64,000 bases of DNA from Tepidibacter thalassicus DSM 15285 (GTDB lineage: Bacteria > Bacillota > Clostridia > Peptostreptococcales > Peptostreptococcaceae): positions 1 to 64,000 of the forward strand of contig NZ_FQXH01000005.1 in assembly GCF_900129915.1 (NCBI RefSeq), in the 5' to 3' direction. The first letter of the stretch is position 1, and every line of letters begins with the position of its first letter. The notes under the pieces were generated by a model. The model was not told the origin of the DNA. It saw only the letters and a list, made by a program, of their open reading frames with translations, and did no database searches. The position numbers and the translations under genes were made by a program. This document shows, piece by piece, positions 17,974-27,482 of the stretch.

Positions 17974-19246
17974 AAACTATTGATGCAAGTATTAATAGTT
18001 CTTCATTATCATTATATATTTTATCGAATTGAGATATCGGAAGAGGGTTTACTCCTTTCCCGACTTCTATAGTATATCCTGGTCTTTTATATTTTTCTAT
18101 AAACCAATCTTTATAACCTGAATAAGATGTTATTCCTGTGGGTTCATCAAGAATATATCCGCTGACTTTTGAAAATAATTCTCCAATTTTTCTAGTCTCA
18201 GGAGGAGCTAAATTCATATAGTTCCAGTAAATAACTTCTCCTTGACTGTGATATGCTAGAACTAATCTTGGATCAATATTATTAGTGAAATTTACAACTG
18301 TTTTTGTTTCTGGTTCTGATTCGGGATATTCACCAGAATATCTTCTAGGACCAGGGCCGGTAACACCATATAAAGGTTCAGCTTCTTTTGATAGTTTCCA
18401 TGAAGCATCGTAATTATGATTCAGATCAACACCTCTTATGTTTGCACTCCAAGTTTTAGAAAAATCTGTACTTCCATTATTCCATTTTATTAAATCATTG
18501 TAGTATGGATTGTTTTTTTCTAGTCCATTTAAAACTAAATCTACACCATCGGGATTTACCATAGGCATTATATATATTGTACTCTTTTTCCATATGTTTT
18601 TTGGATTGTATCCTCTTATATTTTTATTTTGAGAATATGCTTTAGAAAAATTTTCTATAAATTTCATGAGAAGAGGTGTTGTAATCCATTCTAGTGCATG
18701 ATGAGCACCATTAAAAAATACTTTATTAGGGCCATTTCCTAATTTGATATAGTATAAATTTTTACCTAGCACACTTTTTCCTGCAGATCCAACTTCGATA
18801 AAGGGGTATCTTACTTTTAGGCCTTTTATATCTTTTTCTAAAATATCATATGTGTAATCTATATTTGTATCAACGACATCTATTCCGTAGGGGATTATAA
18901 TTTTATCACCTATTTTAAGGTTATAAGGATCAATATTTGGATTTGAAGTTATTATACTATTTACAGTTGTGTAATATTTTTTAGCTAAATTATAGATAGT
19001 ATCATTGGGTTTTATTATATAAGTATCATATCCTAGCAAAAGAGATTTTAAAAGATTATAAGTTTGGGGACCTATAATTCCATCTGGAGTTAGTTCGTTA
19101 TCTTTTTGAAATTGCTTAATTGCCTTTTCAGTTTGTGCACCAAATACTCCATTTATGGAACCTGGATTATATCCTATTTTTTTTAAAAGTGATTGTATTT
19201 GTTTTACATGAGGTCCACTAGAACCTAGTTTTATATTTTCCAACAT
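17972..19246 (-). CDS. M14 zinc carboxypeptidase with peptidoglycan-binding and LysM domains
   Basis: From the N-terminus this 424-residue protein has a PG_binding_1 domain (about 5-70), one LysM module (about 73-118) and an M14 metallopeptidase domain. Zinc-site residues are visible in GAHHALEW (His and Glu) and in LAYHSQGE; the catalytic Glu lies in TIEVGKG. The layout matches gamma-D-glutamyl-L-diamino acid endopeptidase I, which trims wall or spore peptidoglycan peptides. No signal peptide is seen, suggesting action in the forespore or mother cell, or release by lysis. The ATG at 19246 has GAGG at good spacing; the GTG six bases upstream does not. Confidence 0.85.
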   Translation of the reverse strand: MLENIKLGSSGPHVKQIQSLLKKIGYNPGSINGVFGAQTEKAIKQFQKDNELTPDGIIGPQTYNLLKSLLLGYDTYIIKPNDTIYNLAKKYYTTVNSIITSNPNIDPYNLKIGDKIIIPYGIDVVDTNIDYTYDILEKDIKGLKVRYPFIEVGSAGKSVLGKNLYYIKLGNGPNKVFFNGAHHALEWITTPLLMKFIENFSKAYSQNKNIRGYNPKNIWKKSTIYIMPMVNPDGVDLVLNGLEKNNPYYNDLIKWNNGSTDFSKTWSANIRGVDLNHNYDASWKLSKEAEPLYGVTGPGPRRYSGEYPESEPETKTVVNFTNNIDPRLVLAYHSQGEVIYWNYMNLAPPETRKIGELFSKVSGYILDEPTGITSYSGYKDWFIEKYKRPGYTIEVGKGVNPLPISQFDKIYNDNEELLILASIV

Positions 19247-19370
19247 TATCACCTCACAATATTTTATTAATATTTTATAAATTTTTTATTTTTTGGTGAA
19301 TTCATGACTTTAATTTTGAAATAAAATGTTGTATAATGTGTTAGTTAGTAATGTATAAAGAGGTGCTTAC

Positions 19371-20054
19371 ATGAAGTTGGAAAATACCTTAAAAAGGGCT
19401 ATACTTATAAATGAAAAAAAGATAAGTATTACGTATAGAAATAGATTGATTATTGGAAAAATTGGCATAATGGGAGGAACATTTGATCCTATACATTATG
19501 GACATTTAGCAACTGCAGAAGCTGTTAGAGTAAAGTACAAATTAAATAAAGTTATATTTATGCCTTCAGGAAATCCACCTCATAAAAGAGATAGGGATAT
19601 AATAGATAAGTTACATAGATATAATATGACAATATTAGCTACTATGAGTAATAAGTATTTTGAGGTTTCTTCGCTTGAAATAAAAAGAAAAGGAAGAACC
19701 TATACAATTGATACATTAAAGAAGCTGAAAAATACATATAAAAATTCAGAATTATTTTTTATAACAGGTGCAGATGCTTTTTGTGATATAGAAACGTGGA
19801 AAGATGTAGAGGAAAATTTTAATTTAGCTACATTTATTGGAGCTACAAGACCAGGGGTTGAATTGTCTAAAGTGAGAAATAAGATAGAATATCTTAAAAG
19901 TAAATATAATACTAAAATACTTGAAATTCATGTTCCTTCTTTAGATATTTCTTCAACTGATTTAAGAGAAAGAATTAAAATGAACAAGTCTATAAAGTAT
20001 TTACTTCCTGAATGCGTTGAAAAATATATTTATAAATATAATTTGTATAGGTGA
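19371..20054 (+). CDS. nadD: Nicotinate-nucleotide adenylyltransferase
   Basis: NadD forms deamido-NAD from nicotinate mononucleotide and ATP. The nucleotidyltransferase signature GIMGGTFDPIHYGHL and the late SSTDLRERI are present. The product has 227 residues because about 27 extra residues, rich in Lys and Arg, precede the Rossmann strand; GAGGTG before 19371 supports that start and no better internal start has a ribosome site. It is followed by yqeK with a small gap, the usual pairing. Confidence 0.93.
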   Translation: MKLENTLKRAILINEKKISITYRNRLIIGKIGIMGGTFDPIHYGHLATAEAVRVKYKLNKVIFMPSGNPPHKRDRDIIDKLHRYNMTILATMSNKYFEVSSLEIKRKGRTYTIDTLKKLKNTYKNSELFFITGADAFCDIETWKDVEENFNLATFIGATRPGVELSKVRNKIEYLKSKYNTKILEIHVPSLDISSTDLRERIKMNKSIKYLLPECVEKYIYKYNLYR

Positions 20055-20058
20055 TGTT

Positions 20059-20634
20059 ATGAAGTTAGAAGAAATGTTAAAAATATTAGAAAAAATGATA
20101 ACTAAAAAGAGATTGATACATTCTTTAGGTGTAGTGGAAAGTGCGAAAGAATTGGCAAAAATTTATGGGTGTGATATAAGAAAATCAGAAATTGCTGCTT
20201 TGCTTCACGATTGTGGAAAGTGTTTAAAAAAGGAAGAGGTATTACATTATGTGAAAAAATATGATATATTATTAGATGAAATTGAAGAAAAGGAGCTAGA
20301 GTTGGTACATGGAAAAATTGGAGCGTGTTTTGCAAAACATATTTTTAAAGTAAAGGATGAAGATATATTTTCTGCTATAACATATCATACTACTGGAAAA
20401 AAGGATATGACAAAGCTTGAAAAAATAATATATTTAGCAGATTTTATAGAGCCTAATAGAGATTATCCAGGAGTGGATGAGCTTAGAAATATTGCTTATA
20501 ATGATGATTTGGACAAAGCTATTTTAATGGCTTTTGATAATACTATAAGATACGTTATTTCTGAAAAAAAGATTATTCATCCTAGAACTATAGAAGCTAG
20601 AAATTTTATACTTGAGCAATTAAATAATGTGTAG
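20059..20634 (+). CDS. yqeK: YqeK, bis(5'-nucleosyl)-tetraphosphatase (HD family)
   Basis: YqeK hydrolyses diadenosine tetraphosphate symmetrically to ADP. The 191-residue product has the HD-domain metal ligands: an early His in KRLIHSLGV, the HD pair in AALLHDCGK, and a further His in TYHTTGK. The ATG at 20059 follows GGTGATGTT; a longer frame upstream overlaps nadD and adds no family sequence. nadD-yqeK-LCP-rsfS is a standard Firmicutes order. Confidence 0.9.
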   Translation: MKLEEMLKILEKMITKKRLIHSLGVVESAKELAKIYGCDIRKSEIAALLHDCGKCLKKEEVLHYVKKYDILLDEIEEKELELVHGKIGACFAKHIFKVKDEDIFSAITYHTTGKKDMTKLEKIIYLADFIEPNRDYPGVDELRNIAYNDDLDKAILMAFDNTIRYVISEKKIIHPRTIEARNFILEQLNNV

Positions 20635-20645
20635 AGGTGATAATT

Positions 20646-21836
20646 TTGAAGCATTTTTTTAAAGTTTTTATAGTTTTTTTTGTAATATTTACTATGATAT
20701 TTGGAACGAGTTTATATCTTATAATTGCTAAGGAAGATAAAAAATTAGCACAGGTTCCTTTTCCTAAAGATATAACAACTTCTCCTCCGCCAAAATCAGA
20801 TGAAAGGGTAAATGTGTTATTGCTTGGTGTTGATAGTTTAAATGGAAATAGAAAAGGGATTAGAACTGATACGATTATGGTTTTAAGCATAGATCCTCAA
20901 AATAATAAAGCTTCTATTTTATCGATACCTAGAGATACAAGAGTAAAAATAAGAGGACGAAAAGGATATGATAAAATAAATGCTGCACATGCATATGGCG
21001 GAGTAGATCTTTCAATAAAAGCTGTAAAAGATTTTTTAGGAATTCCTATACATCATTATATAAAAGTTGATTATAGAGCTTTATATAAAACTGTAGATGA
21101 TGTAGGAGGAGTAGAAGTTTATGTACCTATGAATATGAAATATGACGATCCTTATGCAACACCTCCACTTCATATAAACTTGAAAAAGGGTAGACAAGTT
21201 TTAAATGGAGAAAAAGCTATGCAATTTTTGAGATTTAGAAAAGGATATGCAAATCAAGATTTAGGTAGAATACAAGCTCAACAACAGTTTTTAGATGCAC
21301 TTGCTAAAAAAGTATTAAGTCCATCTTCTATATTTAATATTAAAGATTATATAGATACTTTTAATATGTACGTAGATACGGATATGAGTACACGAGAAAT
21401 GGCTTCTTTAGTATTTAAGGCAAAAAATATAGATTTAGATAATTTAGAAAAAGAAACTGTTCCTGGAGTACCTATGATGATAAATGGAATAGCTTATTAT
21501 AAAGCTAATACAGAAAAATTAAATGATTTAGTACAAAGATTTTATTATGGTGGAGAGAAAAGAAATAATGTAAAAATTGCAGTACTTAATGGATCGGGCA
21601 AATCTGGAGCTGCAAGTAGTGTATCAGAAAAACTTATAGATAGAGGGTTAAAACCTGATGTTGTTGGAAATGCTGATGATTTTAATAATCCTAAAACTAT
21701 AATATATTACGATGAAAAAAAAGAAGAAGCTGAAAAAATAAGAAGAATACTAGGTAAAGGAAAACTTGTTGTAAATAAACAAAAATTAAAGGAAAAAAAT
21801 GTGGATATAATAGTTTTAGTAGGTAAAGATATTTAA
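20646..21836 (+). CDS. LytR-CpsA-Psr family wall polymer ligase
   Basis: LCP enzymes attach teichoic acids or other polymers to peptidoglycan outside the membrane. The 396-residue product has an N-terminal membrane segment (about 5-27), the LCP domain (RTDTIMVLSID, ILSIPRDTRV, FLRFRKGYANQDLGRI with the catalytic arginines) and a C-terminal LytR_C domain (KIAVLNGSGKSGAASSV). The start is TTG at 20646, six bases after GAGGTG; a GTG at 20637 would bury the ribosome site. Confidence 0.92.
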   Translation: MKHFFKVFIVFFVIFTMIFGTSLYLIIAKEDKKLAQVPFPKDITTSPPPKSDERVNVLLLGVDSLNGNRKGIRTDTIMVLSIDPQNNKASILSIPRDTRVKIRGRKGYDKINAAHAYGGVDLSIKAVKDFLGIPIHHYIKVDYRALYKTVDDVGGVEVYVPMNMKYDDPYATPPLHINLKKGRQVLNGEKAMQFLRFRKGYANQDLGRIQAQQQFLDALAKKVLSPSSIFNIKDYIDTFNMYVDTDMSTREMASLVFKAKNIDLDNLEKETVPGVPMMINGIAYYKANTEKLNDLVQRFYYGGEKRNNVKIAVLNGSGKSGAASSVSEKLIDRGLKPDVVGNADDFNNPKTIIYYDEKKEEAEKIRRILGKGKLVVNKQKLKEKNVDIIVLVGKDI

Positions 21837-21849
21837 AGGAGGTTGTTAA

Positions 21850-22206
21850 ATGCTAAATAGTATTGAAGAAATTGTAAAAAAAGTGTATGATGCTATTGAT
21901 GATAAAAAAGGGGAAGATATAGCTGTATTAAATGTAGGTAAAATTTCTTCTATGGCAGATTATTTTATAATAACTAGTGCTTCATCAGAAAGACAGGTTC
22001 AGGCTATAGCACATAATGTTGAAGATGAACTTAAAAAAGTTGGTTTAAATGTCAAGGGAAAAGAAGGACATAATGCTTCAAGATGGATTCTTTTAGATTA
22101 TGGTGATATTATGATTCATATATTTCACAATGAAGAAAGAGAATTTTATAATTTAGAAAGAGTATGGAAGGATGCACCTTATGTTGATATTGACAATTTG
22201 AATTAA
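21850..22206 (+). CDS. rsfS: Ribosomal silencing factor RsfS
   Basis: RsfS binds L14 and blocks subunit joining when nutrients are scarce. The 118-residue product has the family core (SMADYFIITSASSERQVQAIA, ASRWILLDYGDIMIHIF, REFYNLERVW). AGGAGG precedes the ATG. Its 3' end contains the leuS promoter. Confidence 0.95.
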   Translation: MLNSIEEIVKKVYDAIDDKKGEDIAVLNVGKISSMADYFIITSASSERQVQAIAHNVEDELKKVGLNVKGKEGHNASRWILLDYGDIMIHIFHNEEREFYNLERVWKDAPYVDIDNLN

Positions 22207-22218
22207 AAGTTTTAATAT
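22190..22218 (+). promoter_or_regulatory. Promoter of the leuS T-box transcript
   Basis: TTGACA (22190-22195) and TAATAT (22213-22218) are 17 bases apart. The -35 lies inside the last codons of rsfS and the start of transcription would fall near 22225, just before the T-box leader. Confidence 0.75.
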
Positions 22219-22228
22219 GTATAAATAG

Positions 22229-22430
22229 TCTAGAGTAGTAAAAGGATTTAGTTTTTACAGAGAGCTAGTGGTTGGTGTGAACTAGTAAAACTTGCCTTTG
22301 AACTTGCTAGAATAAACTATTTGGGGTAGCTTCCTTATAAGCTTATCTAAGAGGGCTATATTTAGCCAATTAGGGTGGTACCGCGAGAATACTCCTCGTC
22401 CCTAAGTTTATAGGGATTGAGGAGTTTTTT
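22229..22430 (+). ncRNA. T-box riboswitch (leucine), leuS leader
   Basis: The conserved T-box AGGGTGGTACCGCG is at 22372-22385, followed by a terminator (22391-22430) whose left arm also pairs in the antiterminator. Stem I lies upstream, with a GAA-CTT-GC segment at 22300-22307 where CTT (22303-22305) would be the leucine specifier codon. Uncharged tRNA-Leu should bind and prevent termination, raising leuS expression under leucine starvation. The specifier is inferred from position and from the downstream gene. Confidence 0.93.
22391..22430 (+). terminator. T-box regulatory terminator
   Basis: CTCCTC and TCCCT pair with AGGGA and GAGGAG across a short loop, followed by six T residues. This is the conditional terminator of the leuS T-box. 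Confidence 0.9.
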
Positions 22431-22464
22431 ATATTATTAAGAAAATTTAATTAGGAGGTAGAAT

Positions 22465-24879
22465 ATGGCTGTTTATAATTTTAAAGAGATAGAAAAAAAA
22501 TGGCAGAAAATATGGGAAGAAAATAAAAGTTTTAAAACTGTAGAAAATGACAAACCTAAGTATTACGTTTTAGAAATGTTTCCATATCCATCAGGCAAAA
22601 TACATATGGGACATGTTAGAAACTATTCTATTGGAGATGTAGTTGCAAGATTTATGAAAATGAGAGGATATAATGTTTTACATCCTATGGGATGGGATGC
22701 ATTTGGTCTTCCTGCAGAAAATGCTGCAATAAAGCATGGAATTCATCCTGATAAATGGACAAGAGAAAATATAAAAGAAATGAAAGAACAGTTAAAACTT
22801 TTGGGGCTTAGTTATGATTGGGATAGGGAAATTGCTACTTGTCTTCCGGATTATTATAAATGGACACAAGAGTTATTTTTAAAATTTTATGAAAAAGGAC
22901 TTGCATATAAGAAAAAATCTTTTGTAAATTGGTGTACATCTTGTGAAACTGTACTTGCAAATGAACAAGTTGTTGGTGGAAAATGTGAGAGATGTGATTC
23001 TGTTGTAGTTAAAAAGGATCTAGAACAGTGGTATTTAAAAATAACAGATTATGCTGAAAGATTGTTAAGTGATATAGATAAGCTTCAAGGATGGCCAGAA
23101 AAAGTTAAGACTATGCAAAAAAATTGGATAGGAAAAAGTACAGGAGCAGAAGTAGATTTTGAAATAGAAGGATTTGATAAAAAATTAAAAATATTTACTA
23201 CAAGACCAGATACTATATATGGAGTTACTTATATGGTTTTGGCTCCAGAGCATGACTATGTAGATGAGTTAGTAAAGGGATCTGAATATGAGAAAAGTGT
23301 AAAAGATTTTAAAGAAAAAATGCAGTTAATGAGTGAGATAGAAAGAACTTCTACTGACACTGAGAAAGAAGGATTATTTATAGGAAAATACGCTATAAAT
23401 CCTTTAAATGGCAAAAAAATTCCTATATATATAGCAAATTATGTTTTAGTTGATTATGGAACGGGAGCTATAATGGCAGTTCCTGCTCATGATGAAAGAG
23501 ATGAAGAATTTGCTAAAAAATACGATTTAGAAATTGTATCTGTAATTGATGAAGATGGAAATATGGTGAATTCTGATGAATTTAATGGACTTTCTCATAA
23601 AGAAGCGTTTAATAAAATAGTAGAGAAATTGGAAAGTATAGGAGTAGGTAAAAAGACTGTAAATTACAGATTGAGAGATTGGCTTATATCAAGACAAAGA
23701 TATTGGGGGTGTCCTATACCTATAGTTTATTGTGATGAATGTGGAGTTGTTCCAGTAAATAGAGAAGATCTTCCAGTATTACTTCCTACAGATGTAGAAT
23801 TTACAGGTAAAGGACAATCGCCACTTACAACTTCTAAAGAATTTGTAAATACAAGTTGTCCTAAGTGTGGAAAAATTGCAAAAAGAGAAATAGATACTAT
23901 GGATACGTTTATAGATTCATCTTGGTATTTCTTAAGATATATAGATGCTAAAAACGATAAATCTCCTTTTGATAAAGATTTAGTAGAAAAATGGATGCCG
24001 GTTGATCAATATATAGGAGGTGTGGAGCATGCAATACTTCACCTTCTTTATTCAAGATTCTTTGTTAAAGTTCTTAAAGATTTAGGAATGTTGGATTTTG
24101 ATGAGCCGTTTAATAATCTTTTAACTCAAGGTATGGTGTTAAAAGATGGAGCAAAAATGTCTAAATCTAAAGGAAATGTAGTAAGTCCTTTAGATATAAT
24201 AGAAAAATATGGAGTAGATACTGCAAGGTTATTTGTTTTATTTGCAGCACCACCTGAAAGAGATTTAGATTGGTCTGATCAAGGAGTTGAAGGATGTTTT
24301 AGATTTATCAATAGAGTATATAGACTTGTAGATGAACTTAAAGAATTAGTAAATGTAGATGCGAGTTTAAAAAATCTTTCTAAAGAAGATAAAAAGGCTA
24401 GATTGATTATTCATTCTACTTTAAAGAAAGTTACAGAAGATATATCAGGAAGATTTAATTTTAATACAGCTATTTCTGCTTTAATGGAGCTTGTAAATGA
24501 AATGTATAAATACAAAGAAGTAGAAAGTAGAAATGAAGCTGTATTAAAAGAAGGATTGGAAACTATAATAACAATACTTGCTCCGTTTACACCTCATATA
24601 GCAGAGGAACTTTGGAGTATGATAGGTAAAGAAGGGTATGTATCTGAAATAACTTGGCCAAATTATGACGAGAATGCATTAGTAAAAGATGAAATAGAAG
24701 TTGTAGTTCAAATTAATGGAAAAGTAAGAGGGAAATTGAATTTAAATGCTAATGTAACAAAAGAAGAAATGGAAAAAGAAGCACTTGAAGATGAGAAAAT
24801 TAAGAGATTAATAGAGGGTAAAAATATAGTAAAAATAATAGCTGTTCCTAAAAAATTAGTAAATATAGTTGTAAAATAG
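22465..24879 (+). CDS. leuS: Leucyl-tRNA synthetase
   Basis: This class I synthetase charges tRNA-Leu. The 804-residue bacterial-type protein has the HIGH-like [15 protein letters not shown], the CP1 editing domain (about 220-420, with ETxxDxxx-type threonine-rich segment [12 protein letters not shown]), Zn-type cysteine clusters (CTSCE, CERC), and [10 protein letters not shown]. The C-terminal anticodon-binding part ends normally. It is controlled by the T-box upstream and closed by a long palindromic terminator. Confidence 0.97.
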   Translation: MAVYNFKEIEKKWQKIWEENKSFKTVENDKPKYYVLEMFPYPSGKIHMGHVRNYSIGDVVARFMKMRGYNVLHPMGWDAFGLPAENAAIKHGIHPDKWTRENIKEMKEQLKLLGLSYDWDREIATCLPDYYKWTQELFLKFYEKGLAYKKKSFVNWCTSCETVLANEQVVGGKCERCDSVVVKKDLEQWYLKITDYAERLLSDIDKLQGWPEKVKTMQKNWIGKSTGAEVDFEIEGFDKKLKIFTTRPDTIYGVTYMVLAPEHDYVDELVKGSEYEKSVKDFKEKMQLMSEIERTSTDTEKEGLFIGKYAINPLNGKKIPIYIANYVLVDYGTGAIMAVPAHDERDEEFAKKYDLEIVSVIDEDGNMVNSDEFNGLSHKEAFNKIVEKLESIGVGKKTVNYRLRDWLISRQRYWGCPIPIVYCDECGVVPVNREDLPVLLPTDVEFTGKGQSPLTTSKEFVNTSCPKCGKIAKREIDTMDTFIDSSWYFLRYIDAKNDKSPFDKDLVEKWMPVDQYIGGVEHAILHLLYSRFFVKVLKDLGMLDFDEPFNNLLTQGMVLKDGAKMSKSKGNVVSPLDIIEKYGVDTARLFVLFAAPPERDLDWSDQGVEGCFRFINRVYRLVDELKELVNVDASLKNLSKEDKKARLIIHSTLKKVTEDISGRFNFNTAISALMELVNEMYKYKEVESRNEAVLKEGLETIITILAPFTPHIAEELWSMIGKEGYVSEITWPNYDENALVKDEIEVVVQINGKVRGKLNLNANVTKEEMEKEALEDEKIKRLIEGKNIVKIIAVPKKLVNIVVK

Positions 24880-24896
24880 TATTTAGAAAAATTTAA

Positions 24897-24945
24897 AAAA
24901 AGTCTCATATTATTTTTGATATCAAAAATAATATGAGACTTTTTG
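24897..24945 (+). terminator. Long-stem terminator after leuS
   Basis: A perfect stem of about 23 bp (24897-24919 with 24922-24944) including AGTCTCATATTATTTTTGA and its complement ends in five T residues. Confidence 0.88.
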
Positions 24946-25065
24946 CTTTATAATATATATTTTTAGTATATCAGATAATGTTAAATTTTACTGGAATATA
25001 GTATAATAAAATAAAAAGTATAATATTTATTGTGTATTAATAATTAAATTAAAGGGGGATAAATT

Positions 25066-25449
25066 ATGTCTGTTTCTAAAATAATGACTTATCATGTTAT
25101 ATCAATAAATATAAAAACATCTATAGGTCAAGCTTTAGATATAATGGAAAAAAACAAGATAAATGGAGTTCCTGTTGTTGATGATAATAAAAATTTAATG
25201 GGAATGATAGTAAAATCAGATATATATAGATTTTTAATAGATGAGGGACATAATAAGGGATATCCAGTAGAACTTGCTATGACAAAAAATGTATTTAGTG
25301 TGAATAAGGATGAAGATATATACTCGATAGGTAAAAAGCTTAGAGAAAATAATATAATAGCAATGCCGGTAGTAGATGATAATAAAGTTGTGGGAATTAT
25401 TTCAATAGAGGATATATTAGATTATTTCTTAGAAAATACTTTTAAATAG
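25066..25449 (+). CDS. Two-CBS-domain protein
   Basis: The 127-residue product consists of two CBS modules (about 1-60 and 68-127), each with the GVPVVDDN or AMPVVDDN strand. Such stand-alone pairs bind adenine nucleotides or related ligands and often act as sensors, but the ligand and target here are unknown. GGGGG precedes the ATG. It stands alone between leuS and ilvA. A promoter-like TATAGTATAAT lies at 24997-25007. Confidence 0.88.
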   Translation: MSVSKIMTYHVISINIKTSIGQALDIMEKNKINGVPVVDDNKNLMGMIVKSDIYRFLIDEGHNKGYPVELAMTKNVFSVNKDEDIYSIGKKLRENNIIAMPVVDDNKVVGIISIEDILDYFLENTFK

Positions 25450-25571
25450 ATATTTTGTATTATTTTTTGATAAGTTTCAAAATTATAAAAAATCGTTTTC
25501 CTGTTGATTTTTATCTAGATTAGATATAAAATACAAATGTGGTTATAAATGGGGGCTAAGGAGTGATAGGT

Positions 25572-26789
25572 ATGGCAAAAGTTACTTTAGAAGATATAAA
25601 AAAAGCAAGAGAAGTATTAAAAGATGTAGTAAGTAAAACTAAATTACTAGAGTGTACGGCTCTTAGTAAAATTAGTAATAATAGAGTATTTTTAAAGCTT
25701 GAAAATTTACAAAAAACGGGTTCTTTTAAAATAAGGGGAGCTGTTAATAAGATAGCAAATTTAACTGAAGAAGAAAAGAAAAAAGGGGTGATAGCATCAA
25801 GTGCTGGAAATCACGCACAAGGTGTTGCTTTAGGAGCTAAAATGAATGGGATAAAGGCAACTATAGTTATGCCAGCTACGGCTCCACTTGCAAAAGTTAC
25901 AGCTACAAAGTCTTATGGAGCAGATGTTGTATTAAATGGATTAGTTTATGATGATGCTTATGCAAAAGCTGTAGAAATACAAAGAGAAACAGGAGCGACA
26001 TTTCTTCATCCTTTTAATGATCCTTATGTTATTGCAGGACAAGGTACAATAGCTCTTGAAATATTTGAAGATTTAGAAAATGTCGATGTTATATTAGTGC
26101 CAATTGGTGGTGGAGGTATAATTTCTGGTATAGCTGTTGCGGCAAAATCTATAAATCCTAATGTTAAGGTTATAGGAGTTCAATCAGAAAATATTGGTTC
26201 GATGAAGGCTTCAAGAGAAGCTGGTAAAGTTACGACGTATTTTAAAGCGCCTACAATAGCAGATGGTATAGCTGTTAAAACTCCTGGAGATTTGACATTT
26301 AATATAGTTCAAGAATATGTTGATGAAATTATTACTGTAACAGAGGAAGAGATAGCTCAAGCAGTACTTTTCTTAATGGAAAAAGGCAAAATTGTTGCTG
26401 AAGGTTCTGGAGCTGTTTGTGCAGCTGCAATAATAAATGGAAAAATAAAAGAAGTTAATAAAAATGTAGTTGCTGTTGTTTCAGGTGGAAATATAGATGT
26501 TAATGTGTTATATAGAATTATAGATAAAGCTTTAGAAAAAGAAGGGAGAAGATTATGTTTTAATACAGTACTTCCTGATAAATGTGGAGAAATGTTAAAG
26601 CTTATAAATTTAATTTCTGAAACTAAGGCTAATATATTATGTATAAATCAAACTAGATTTGGAAATGAAGTTGCATTAGGAACTCAAGAGGTTGAATTGG
26701 TTCTTGAAACTTTTGATAAGGATCATATGGATGAAATTATAGAAAAGATAAAATTAAGTGGGTATGAAGTTAAAATGAAGAATAATTAA
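25572..26789 (+). CDS. ilvA: Threonine ammonia-lyase (catabolic/biosynthetic short form)
   Basis: This PLP enzyme deaminates threonine to 2-oxobutanoate and ammonia. The cofactor lysine is Lys53 in TGSFKIRGA, and the phosphate-binding VPIGGGGIISG loop is clear. A C-terminal ACT-like domain (about 330-400) suggests allosteric control. At 405 residues it matches the short clostridial form rather than the 500-residue IlvA. The ATG at 25572 follows AAGGAGTG. The nearby ridA, which removes the reactive enamine product, supports the assignment. Confidence 0.93.
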   Translation: MAKVTLEDIKKAREVLKDVVSKTKLLECTALSKISNNRVFLKLENLQKTGSFKIRGAVNKIANLTEEEKKKGVIASSAGNHAQGVALGAKMNGIKATIVMPATAPLAKVTATKSYGADVVLNGLVYDDAYAKAVEIQRETGATFLHPFNDPYVIAGQGTIALEIFEDLENVDVILVPIGGGGIISGIAVAAKSINPNVKVIGVQSENIGSMKASREAGKVTTYFKAPTIADGIAVKTPGDLTFNIVQEYVDEIITVTEEEIAQAVLFLMEKGKIVAEGSGAVCAAAIINGKIKEVNKNVVAVVSGGNIDVNVLYRIIDKALEKEGRRLCFNTVLPDKCGEMLKLINLISETKANILCINQTRFGNEVALGTQEVELVLETFDKDHMDEIIEKIKLSGYEVKMKNN

Positions 26790-26877
26790 AAATAAATTTA
26801 TAAAAAATTTTATCAGGTTGCCATTATTTTGTAGTATAATAAAAAGTGTTTTAAATTTATTAAATTAGGAGGGAAGT

Positions 26878-27264
26878 ATGATGAAAAAAGAAATAATACA
26901 TACAGACAAAGCGCCTAAGGCTATAGGTCCTTATTCACAAGCAATAAAAGTAGGAAATTTATTGTTTGTATCAGGACAAGTTCCATTTGATCCAGAAACT
27001 ATGGAAGTAGTTGAAGGAGGAGTAAAAGAGCAAACAGCAAGATCTTTAGAAAATATAAAAGCAATACTTGCTGAAGCTGGAGCTAGTTTTGATAATGTAG
27101 TAAAAAGTACAGTATTTATAAAAGATATGAATGAATTTGCACAAATAAATGAAGTTTATGCAAAGTATTTTGGAGAAAATAAACCAGCAAGAGCATGTGT
27201 AGAAGTTGCAAGACTTCCAAGAGATGTTAAAGTAGAGATAGAGGTTATTGCTGTAGTGGAGTAA
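26878..27264 (+). CDS. ridA: RidA family enamine/imine deaminase
   Basis: RidA hydrolyses 2-aminoacrylate and 2-aminocrotonate released by PLP-dependent serine and threonine dehydratases. The 128-residue product has the family segments [19 protein letters not shown] and [18 protein letters not shown] with the conserved arginine. It lies between threonine and serine ammonia-lyase genes, whose intermediates are its substrates. It has its own terminator. Confidence 0.95.
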   Translation: MMKKEIIHTDKAPKAIGPYSQAIKVGNLLFVSGQVPFDPETMEVVEGGVKEQTARSLENIKAILAEAGASFDNVVKSTVFIKDMNEFAQINEVYAKYFGENKPARACVEVARLPRDVKVEIEVIAVVE

Positions 27265-27267
27265 TTC

Positions 27268-27297
27268 AAATGACCAAGGGTTCCTTGGTCATTTTTT
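27268..27297 (+). terminator. Terminator after ridA
   Basis: A 12-bp stem (27268-27279 with 27283-27294), core TGACCAAGG/CCTTGGTCA, is followed by a T-run. Confidence 0.88.
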
Positions 27298-27335
27298 GAT
27301 ATTAAACAAATTAAAATCCATTATAATGAAAAAAA

Positions 27336-27367
27336 TTATAGTATAATGATTATATTTATAGTATAAT
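27336..27367 (+). repeat. Tandem 12-base direct repeat upstream of sdaAB
   Basis: TTATAGTATAAT occurs at 27336-27347 and again at 27356-27367, 20 bases apart. Each copy contains a perfect TATAAT, so they may be tandem -10 elements or a repeated operator. No good -35 is seen for either copy. Confidence 0.6.
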
Positions 27368-27384
27368 TGTGTTAGGATAAATAC

Positions 27385-27451
27385 TTCACTATAGTAAAAT
27401 AGTTTAAGGTGACCAAAGTCGATTGGTCATTTTTTTAAGTTTTATAGTGAA
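27385..27451 (+). promoter_or_regulatory. Leader hairpins of sdaAB with an internal terminator
   Basis: An inner 7-bp terminator-type hairpin (27410-27416 with 27423-27429, then seven T residues) lies inside an outer stem formed by 27385-27398 and 27440-27451 (12 pairs with a 2-base bulge). The inner element could end transcripts 45 bases before sdaAB unless read through. It may be an attenuator or simply a second terminator before a downstream promoter. No T-box motif is present. Confidence 0.5.
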
Positions 27452-27482
27452 TTTAAATATTTAAGTGTGAAAGGAGAAATAT

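Noticed and set aside
26818-26840. TTGCCA and TATAAT as a promoter for ridA
   Set aside because: The two elements are only 11 bases apart. The TATAAT may still be used with another -35.
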